From contig CAYSOF010000049.1 in the NCBI GenBank assembly GCA_964432595.1, positions 1 through 9,401 of the forward strand: DNA of 9,401 nucleotides, written 5' to 3'. A model generated the notes under the pieces. It did no database searches, was not told the origin of the DNA, and saw only the letters and a list, made by a program, of their open reading frames with translations. The DNA is from DASYLJ01 sp964432595 (lineage in GTDB: Bacteria > Desulfobacterota > Binatia > DP-6). The position numbers and the translations under genes are program-made. Shown here piece by piece: positions 4,570 through 9,401 of the stretch; within the stretch, counting starts at the first letter, position 1; each line of letters begins with the position of its first letter.

Positions 4570-5937
4570 ATGAGTTCGTCTCCCCAGAGTCCCCAGTACG
4601 TCGTCGCCATCGTCGGCGGCGCCACCGCCGGTGCCGAGGCGGCGGCGATGTTGGCCGAGCAGGGGGTCGCGTCGGTCGTCTTCGAACAGAACGCGCGTCC
4701 CTACGGCAAGATCGAGGACGGTCTCCCGCGCTGGCACGTGAAGCTCCGCCGCAAGGAATACGAGACGATCAACGACAAGCTGTCGCGGCCCGGCGTCTAC
4801 TACGTGCCGCTGACGAAGATCGGCCGCGACGTCGACTTCCGGGAGCTGGTGGGCGACTGGGGATTCAGCGCGGTGCTGCTCGCGCACGGCGCGTGGCGCG
4901 ACCGCCCGCTGCCGCTCGACGGCGCCGAGCAGTACGCGGACAAGGGCCTCGTCTACCAGAACAACTTCATCTACTGGTTCAACCACTTCACCGAGCGCGG
5001 CTATCAGGGTCCGCAGTACGAGGTGGCCGACAACACGCTCGTCGTCGGCGGCGGTCTCGCGTCGATCGACGTCGTCAAGGTCCTGCAGATCGAGACCGTG
5101 CGCGCGGCGCTCGCCGAGCGCGGGATCGACGAGGACATGCTGAAGCTCGAGGCCGAGGGCATTCCCGCGGTGCTCGACGAGCACGGCTTCACCTGGCAGC
5201 AGCTCGGGCTCCGCGGCTCGACGCTCTGCTACCGGCGTCGCATCGAGGACATGCCGCTCGCCGAGATACCCGAGGGCGCCGACGAGGCGCGCATCCAGAA
5301 GTTCGAGGCGACGCGCCGGCGTATCCTCGAGAAGGCGATGCAGAAGTACCTGTTCAACGTGCTGCCGCTGCGCATGCCGGTCGGCCTGCTGGCGAAGGGC
5401 GACCGTCTCGTCGGGCTGAAGCTGCAGCGCACGAAGGTGGAGAACGGCGTCGCGAAGCCGGTCGAGGGCGCCGTCGAGGACTTCCACGCGCCGATGGTGA
5501 TCAGCTCGATCGGCAGCGTCCCCGAGCCGATGGGCGGCGTCGAGCACGACGGCATGCTCTACCGCTACGTCGACGCCGACCTCGGCCGCCTCGGCGGCTA
5601 CGACACCGTCTTCAGCACCGGCAACGTCGTCACCGGCAAAGGCAACATCATCGCGTCGCGGCGGCACAGCGTGCGGGTCACGAGCCACGTCATCGAGAAC
5701 TTCCTCGGGCTCGGCAACGGCAAGCACGAGGGCGAGGACGCCATGCTGCGTCCGGCCGCCGAGGCCGCCGTCGAGACCGCGTCGCGCGTCGTCGAGCGCC
5801 TGCAGAAGCGGCCGCCGCTCGGCGCGGACGCGGTCGCCGCGCTGCTGGCGCGCGTCGAGGCGCGTCGGGCCGCCGTCGGGTTCACGATGCCGTATCGCGC
5901 CTGGCTCGAGCACGTCACGCCGCCCGACCTCGCCTGA
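4570..5937 (+). CDS. FAD-dependent NAD(P)H oxidoreductase, GltD/FprA-like
   Basis: A 455-residue two-dinucleotide-fold flavoprotein resembling the glutamate synthase small subunit and adrenodoxin-type ferredoxin-NADP reductases. The FAD fold is VAIVGGATAGAEAA (12-25), with Glu39 at the end of the second strand and PYGKIEDGLPRWH (44-56) matching the family's Gly-rich flavin loop. The NAD(P)H fold is LVVGGGLASIDVV (157-169), followed by CYRRRIEDMPL (220-230), which matches the YRR...MP nucleotide-binding motif of GltD. ISSIGSVPEP (311-320) and FSTGNVVTGKG (348-358) form the C-terminal flavin contacts. Cys220 is the only cysteine I see in the core, so it is not a disulphide reductase. In the last motif Asn352 replaces the usual Asp, and the first Gly motif has Ala18 for the middle Gly. 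The electron partner is unknown; no ferredoxin or GltB gene is nearby. It is probably the first gene of an operon with the SDR and aat. Confidence 0.85.
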   Translation: MSSSPQSPQYVVAIVGGATAGAEAAAMLAEQGVASVVFEQNARPYGKIEDGLPRWHVKLRRKEYETINDKLSRPGVYYVPLTKIGRDVDFRELVGDWGFSAVLLAHGAWRDRPLPLDGAEQYADKGLVYQNNFIYWFNHFTERGYQGPQYEVADNTLVVGGGLASIDVVKVLQIETVRAALAERGIDEDMLKLEAEGIPAVLDEHGFTWQQLGLRGSTLCYRRRIEDMPLAEIPEGADEARIQKFEATRRRILEKAMQKYLFNVLPLRMPVGLLAKGDRLVGLKLQRTKVENGVAKPVEGAVEDFHAPMVISSIGSVPEPMGGVEHDGMLYRYVDADLGRLGGYDTVFSTGNVVTGKGNIIASRRHSVRVTSHVIENFLGLGNGKHEGEDAMLRPAAEAAVETASRVVERLQKRPPLGADAVAALLARVEARRAAVGFTMPYRAWLEHVTPPDLA

Positions 5938-5941
5938 CGCG

Positions 5942-6805
5942 ATGGGCGCCATGGACGGCAAGGTCGGCGTCGTCACGGGCGCCACGGCGGGCATCGGGCA
6001 GGAGACGGCGATCGCCCTGGCCGGCATGGGCATGCGGCTGGCGCTCGTCTGCCGCGATCCGGCGCGCGGCGATGCCACCGTCGCGGCGATCCGCGCGCGC
6101 ACGGGCAGCACCGCGGTCACGCTCCATCGGGCCGACCTCGGCGTGCAGGCCGACATCCGGCGCGTCGCCGCGGAGCTGCTCGCGCAGTGCCCGCGCATCG
6201 ACCTGCTGGTGAACAACGCCGGCATCGTGAACCTGCGCCACGAGAAGACCGCCGACGGCATCGAGGCGGTCTTTGCGACGAACCACCTGGCGTACTTCCT
6301 CCTGACGCTGCTCCTCCTGCCGCGGCTGCGCGAGAGCGCGCCGTCGCGCATCGTGAACGTCGCCTCCGACGCGCATCGCATCGGCCGCATCGACTTCGAC
6401 GATCTCGGCTCGGAGCGGAAATACAAGGCGATGCGCGTCTACGGGACGTCGAAGCTCGCGAACATCCTGTTCACCTACGAGCTGGCGCGCCGGCTCGCGG
6501 GGAGCGGCGTCACGGTGAACTGCGTGCACCCGGGGGCGGTGGCGACGCGGCTCGGGCAGAACAACGGGCGCGTGGCGACGCTGCTGACGAAGATGCTCGC
6601 GCCGTTCTTCCGCACGCCCGCGCAGGGTGCCGCGACGTCGATCCGCGTCGCCACCGATCCGGCGCTCGCAGCCGTCAGCGGATGGTACTTCGCGAACGCC
6701 CGCGAGAAGCGCTCGTCGCGCGCGTCGTACGACGAGGCGGTCGCGCGCCGGCTGTGGGACGTGAGCGCCGAGCTCACCGGCGCGGGCGAGCTCGCCCGGG
6801 TGTGA
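5942..6805 (+). CDS. Short-chain dehydrogenase/reductase, retinol-dehydrogenase-like
   Basis: A 287-residue classical-type SDR that should oxidise or reduce an alcohol/ketone pair with NAD(P)(H) in the cytoplasm. The cofactor motif is TGATAGIG (12-19), followed by NNAG (91-94), Asn114, Ser142 (NVASDAH) and Tyr167-x3-Lys171 (YGTSK). The Ser-to-Tyr distance of 25 residues and the YGTSKLANILFTYEL segment are typical of the RDH11/WWOX-like retinol dehydrogenase branch, where many bacterial members have unknown lipid or ketone substrates. Arg38 after the second strand (VCRDP) suggests NADP preference. The start lies 4 bp after the FAD gene stop, with no clear ribosome site, pointing to translational coupling. 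ATG 5951 (Met4) is an equally possible start. aat follows 7 bp downstream. I cannot name the substrate. Confidence 0.9.
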   Translation: MGAMDGKVGVVTGATAGIGQETAIALAGMGMRLALVCRDPARGDATVAAIRARTGSTAVTLHRADLGVQADIRRVAAELLAQCPRIDLLVNNAGIVNLRHEKTADGIEAVFATNHLAYFLLTLLLLPRLRESAPSRIVNVASDAHRIGRIDFDDLGSERKYKAMRVYGTSKLANILFTYELARRLAGSGVTVNCVHPGAVATRLGQNNGRVATLLTKMLAPFFRTPAQGAATSIRVATDPALAAVSGWYFANAREKRSSRASYDEAVARRLWDVSAELTGAGELARV

Positions 6806-6821
6806 CGGGCCCATGCCCGTC
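6804..6821 (+). promoter_or_regulatory. Hairpin holding the aat start codon in its loop
   Basis: GACGGGC (6804-6810) pairs perfectly with GCCCGTC (6815-6821) around the loop CCAT. The A and T of the aat ATG are in the loop and the G closes the stem. The 5' arm overlaps the SDR stop codon, and aat lacks a Shine-Dalgarno. Ribosomes finishing the SDR would melt the stem, so coupled translation is plausible. Confidence 0.35.
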
Positions 6822-7463
6822 CGCCGCTTTCCCGATCCGCGCGCGGCGAATCCCGACGGGGTCGTCGCGATCGGCGGCGACTTGCATCCCGAGACGCTGC
6901 TCCTGGCATACCGCCAGGGCATCTTCCCGTGGCCGGTGCAGGGCCTGCCGATGCTCTGGTTTTCCCCGGGCGAGCGAGGCGTCCTCGACTTCGCCGAGCT
7001 GCACGTGCCGCGCAGCCTCGCGCGGCTCGCGAAGCAGACGTCGCTCCGCTGCACCGTCGACGGCGCCTTCGCGCAGGTGATCCGCGGCTGCGCGGCCGTG
7101 CCGCGGCCGGACCAGGACGGCACGTGGATCACGCCGGCGATCATGGCGGCATACGAGCGCCTGCACCGGCTCGGCATCGCCCACTGCGTCGAGACGTGGG
7201 ACGGTAGCGAGCTGGTCGGCGGCATCTACGGGGTCGCGGTCGACGGCGTCTTCGCGGCGGAGAGCATGTTCTACCGGCGGTCGGGCGCCTCGAAGCTGGC
7301 TCTCCTGCATCTCGTCGACCACCTGCGGCGGCGCGGGCTCGACTGGATCGACATCCAGGTCGTCACCCCGCACATGGCGCGGCTCGGGGCGCGCGCGATC
7401 CCCCGCGACGAGTTCCTGACCCGGCTCGCGGCCACCCGCGCCCGCGGCCTCACGTTGTTCTGA
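6813..7463 (+). CDS. aat: Leucyl/phenylalanyl-tRNA--protein transferase
   Basis: A 216-residue cytoplasmic enzyme that moves Leu or Phe from aminoacyl-tRNA onto N-terminal Lys or Arg of proteins, making N-degrons read by ClpS for ClpAP degradation. The family motifs appear in order: GGDLHPETLLLAYRQGIFPW (21-40), MLWFSPGERGVL (47-58), TWITPAIMAAYERLH (104-118), AHCVETW (123-129), LVGGIYGVA (134-142), AAESMF (148-153), SGASKLAL (157-164) and IDIQ (179-182). Glu150 matches catalytic-region Glu156, and Asp180/Gln182 match Asp186/Gln188 of the E. coli enzyme. It is slightly shorter than the E. coli protein (234). A Ser common in the AHSVE motif is Cys125 here. It follows the SDR by 7 bp without its own ribosome site, and its start sits in a small hairpin. 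No clpS or clpA is in the window. Confidence 0.96.
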   Translation: MPVRRFPDPRAANPDGVVAIGGDLHPETLLLAYRQGIFPWPVQGLPMLWFSPGERGVLDFAELHVPRSLARLAKQTSLRCTVDGAFAQVIRGCAAVPRPDQDGTWITPAIMAAYERLHRLGIAHCVETWDGSELVGGIYGVAVDGVFAAESMFYRRSGASKLALLHLVDHLRRRGLDWIDIQVVTPHMARLGARAIPRDEFLTRLAATRARGLTLF

Positions 7464-7509
7464 GGCCTTTGCTTCAACGCGGGGCGTCACGCTGCTAGGG
7501 TAGGCGCCC

Positions 7510-7515
7510 GGAGGG
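7510..7515 (+). promoter_or_regulatory. Shine-Dalgarno of the acyl-CoA dehydrogenase
   Basis: GGAGGG with a 7-base spacer to ATG 7523. This is the best ribosome site in the right block and it fixes the start. The 59-bp gap after aat also holds a weak promoter-like pair (TTGCTT at 7469-7474, TGCTAG at 7493-7498, spacer 18), so separate transcription is possible but not shown. Confidence 0.75.
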
Positions 7516-7522
7516 TCCGTCC

Positions 7523-9247
7523 ATGGCCAAGGACTTCTACACCCGCGACATGCAGCTGTTCGTCGACCACCGCGTCGATTGGGAGCGCTACTTCCGGCTG
7601 CGACGGGGGCCCGAAGCCAACGCCGCCGACGAGGTGTCGACGTTCAAGGACATCCTCCGGACCATCGGCGAGGTGTGCGAGGCCATCGACGAGGAGTCGC
7701 GCGGCCACTGGCACGAGGAGGTGCAGCTGGTCGATGGCAAGGTCGTCGTGCCGCCGCACATCGCGTCGGGCTACGAGAAGCTCAAAGCCGCGGGACTGCT
7801 CTGCCTGACGATGGACTCGCAGTACGGCGGCTATGGGCTGCCGATGCTCATGAATACGGCGTACCTGGAGATGGTCTCGCGCGCGAACTCGAGCCTGATG
7901 ACGATCATCGGCCTGCAGGCGGGTGTCGCCGTCGACATCGAGAAGTACGCGAGCCCGTCGTTGAAGGAGCTGTACCTCCCGCGCTTCGCGTCGGGCGAGC
8001 TGCAGGGCGCGATGGACCTCACGGAGCCGCAGGCCGGCTCGGACCTCGGCAGCATCCTGACGCGCGTCACGAAGGAGGGCGATCGCTGGTTCATCGACGG
8101 CGAGAAGATCTTCATCACGAACGGCGGCGCCGAGATCCACCTGGTGCTCGCGCGCGACGCGGCGACGTTCGATCAGTCGAAGGGCACGACGAACGGACTC
8201 AGCCTGATCCTCTGCCCGAAGGTGCTGCCCGACGGCCGCGCCAACACGATGCGCGTTGCGCGCGTCGAGTCGAAGCTCGGCATCCACGGCTCGCCGACGT
8301 GCGTCGTCGAGTTCGACCACGCCGAAGGCTTCCTGATCGGCACGCCGGGGCAGGGCTTCAAGGCGATGCTCGATCTCATGAATGGCGCGCGGCTCGGCGT
8401 GGCGGCGCAGGCGCTCGGCATCGCCGAGGGCGCGTTCCACGAGGCGCGCGCCTATGCGGAGCAGCGCGTGCAGTTCGGCGCGCCGATCATCCAGCAGCCG
8501 CTCGTCAAGTCGATGCTGACGCTGATGGCGATCAACATCGCCGCGGCGCGCGCGCTGCTCTACCGCACGTCGGCGCTGATCGACATGACGGAGGCGCTGC
8601 GGCACTACCTGGCGTCGGAGCGGGGCGCCGCCGATCCCGACGCGACGGCGCTGCAGGCCGAGCTCGAGCGCAACACGTTGCTCGTCCGCTTCTTCACGCC
8701 GCTCTGCAAGTACTACGCGACGGAGATCAGCAACCACGTCACGCGCCAGGGCATCCAGGTGCACGGCGGTCTCGGTTACATGGCCGAGTCGATCGCGGGC
8801 CACTACCACTCCGACTCCATCATCACGACGATCTACGAGGGCACGTCGGAGATCCAGGCGAGCTTCGCGCTGAAGGAGATGGGGAAGGGCGCGCTCTTCA
8901 CGACGCTCGACAGCGTGCGCGAGGAGCTCGAGACGGTGCGGCCGACGCATCCCGAGCTGGTGCAGCTGGTGAGCGACGCCATCACGACGATCACCGACTC
9001 GGCGACGCATCTCATGGGCGATCCGCAGTACGCGTTGCTGAACGCGAAGCGCGTCGCGGAGATGGTCATCGACGTCGTCGCGAGCACCGAGCTGCTCGTG
9101 CAGTCGACCATCGGCGAGCCGGGGAAGCTCGAGCTGGCGCAGAGCTTCATCCACCGGCATGTCGTCTCGGTGCAGTCGAATGCGCGGCGCATCAGCTCGG
9201 GGGATGCGTCGCGGATCGCGCGGTACGACAAGATCCTCGGACTGTGA
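7523..9247 (+). CDS. Long-form acyl-CoA dehydrogenase (DmdC-like)
   Basis: A 574-residue FAD enzyme that should introduce an alpha-beta double bond into an acyl-CoA thioester, passing electrons to ETF. It is longer than the usual ~380-residue dehydrogenases. There is a short N-terminal segment (YTRDMQLFVDH, 6-16) like the small domain ahead of many long bacterial members, a core at about 40-455, and a C-terminal helical extension at about 460-574, as in DmdC (3-methylthiopropanoyl-CoA dehydrogenase) and related enzymes. Core motifs: YGGYGLP (101-107), LTEPQAGSDLG (166-176), RVQFGAPI (315-322), GGLGYM (415-420) and IYEGTSEIQ (437-445), where Glu439 is the catalytic base. The chain-length preference cannot be read from sequence; no dmdB or dmdD neighbour supports a sulfur role, so I give no symbol. 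It is last in the right-hand co-directional set, with its own ribosome site. Confidence 0.94.
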   Translation: MAKDFYTRDMQLFVDHRVDWERYFRLRRGPEANAADEVSTFKDILRTIGEVCEAIDEESRGHWHEEVQLVDGKVVVPPHIASGYEKLKAAGLLCLTMDSQYGGYGLPMLMNTAYLEMVSRANSSLMTIIGLQAGVAVDIEKYASPSLKELYLPRFASGELQGAMDLTEPQAGSDLGSILTRVTKEGDRWFIDGEKIFITNGGAEIHLVLARDAATFDQSKGTTNGLSLILCPKVLPDGRANTMRVARVESKLGIHGSPTCVVEFDHAEGFLIGTPGQGFKAMLDLMNGARLGVAAQALGIAEGAFHEARAYAEQRVQFGAPIIQQPLVKSMLTLMAINIAAARALLYRTSALIDMTEALRHYLASERGAADPDATALQAELERNTLLVRFFTPLCKYYATEISNHVTRQGIQVHGGLGYMAESIAGHYHSDSIITTIYEGTSEIQASFALKEMGKGALFTTLDSVREELETVRPTHPELVQLVSDAITTITDSATHLMGDPQYALLNAKRVAEMVIDVVASTELLVQSTIGEPGKLELAQSFIHRHVVSVQSNARRISSGDASRIARYDKILGL

Positions 9248-9287
9248 GGGTACGTTCGGGGGTCGGTCGCGAGCGCGGGGGCCGTGG

Positions 9288-9321
9288 GGTGCTCGTCGTC
9301 GCTCCGACCTCGCACAGCACC
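9288..9321 (+). terminator. Possible weak terminator hairpin after the acyl-CoA dehydrogenase
   Basis: GGTGCT (9288-9293) pairs with AGCACC (9316-9321), and within the loop GTCG (9298-9301) can pair with CGAC (9305-9308). The only T run after it (9333-9336) is about eleven bases beyond the stem, so this is weak as an intrinsic terminator. It lies 40 bp past the stop codon, where a terminator is expected. Confidence 0.25.
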
Positions 9322-9401
9322 ACGCCGCCCCATTTTCCCCACCCGTGTGCTACCAAGTAGCTGCGGTTAACTCACCTCCTGCAATTGGACCTGATAGCCC
9401 A
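9322..9401. other. Right-edge intergenic stretch, possibly the 3' end of a convergent gene
   Basis: No gene is demonstrable. From about 9345 the composition falls to near 50% GC, unlike the genes to the left. On the minus strand one frame entering from the edge reads GYQVQLQEVS and stops at TAA 9369-9367. A second frame reads GLSGPIAGGELTAATW before a TAG. Either could be the tail of a gene converging on the acyl-CoA dehydrogenase, but ten to sixteen residues cannot identify it. AGGAGGTGAG on the minus strand (9380-9371) resembles a Shine-Dalgarno, but no convincing start follows it. Confidence 0.3.

Noticed and set aside
4489..6426. Long minus-strand open frame upstream of gloA
   Set aside because: It is antisense to the FAD oxidoreductase and SDR, with shadow-type composition; only the terminal 131 residues are a real protein.
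6783..6798. 16-bp palindrome as a terminator or regulator binding site
   Set aside because: It lies inside the SDR coding sequence, has no loop or T tract, and such GC palindromes are common here; mentioned only as context for the aat junction.
7487..9160. 557-codon minus-strand open frame under the acyl-CoA dehydrogenase
   Set aside because: It is Arg/Leu/Glu-rich shadow translation with no domain pattern; the plus-strand gene has full family motifs.
9361..9380. 16S rRNA 3' end
   Set aside because: Only a 20-base partial match; the sequence before it is non-rRNA and the conserved 16S helix sequence just upstream of the tail is missing.

Overview
This is a high-GC bacterial chromosomal window (roughly 70% G+C by eye) carrying nine apparently intact protein-coding genes. 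I see no RNA gene, CRISPR array, insertion sequence or phage gene. The mix (a long DmdC-like acyl-CoA dehydrogenase, a retinol-dehydrogenase-like SDR, an acetoacetate-decarboxylase-family protein, a secreted PHM-type copper protein, L/F-tRNA-protein transferase) would suit an environmental deltaproteobacterial-type lineage such as Myxococcota or Binatota. That is a guess from gene content and composition; no marker gene settles it.

Layout. Left block (139-1175, minus strand): an acetoacetate-decarboxylase-family protein followed by a dodecin-family protein, with a perfect hairpin after the dodecin stop. Divergent from these, across a short palindromic spacer, is a plus-strand SRAP/YedK-type abasic-site-binding protein (1231-1863). 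Its 3' end overlaps by 15 bp the convergent end of a lipase-like alpha/beta hydrolase. Middle block (1849-4488, minus strand), in transcription order: glyoxalase I (gloA), a secreted PHM-fold copper monooxygenase-like protein, then the lipase. Right block (4570-9247, plus strand): a GltD/FprA-like FAD oxidoreductase, an SDR, aat and an acyl-CoA dehydrogenase. The first three are spaced 4 and 7 bp apart and form a likely operon. The acyl-CoA dehydrogenase follows after 59 bp with its own Shine-Dalgarno. Both edges hold short stretches with no gene I can identify.

How the genes relate. The right block is redox and lipid-type metabolism (FAD, NAD(P) and acyl-CoA oxidation) with aat, an N-degron pathway enzyme, embedded in it. 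gloA detoxifies methylglyoxal. SRAP protects DNA at abasic sites. No single pathway unites the window.

Most interesting points. (1) The PHM-like protein keeps the peptidylglycine monooxygenase copper-ligand layout with nearly identical spacing and keeps paired cysteines, but has His where the catalytic-site Met ligand should be. (2) The dodecin has lost the flavin-stacking Trp and the neighbouring Gln. (3) The acetoacetate-decarboxylase homologue has Thr where the second active-site Lys should be. (4) The SRAP start is contested between a strong upstream ribosome site and the chemistry, which requires Cys2. I found no clearly new multi-gene system.
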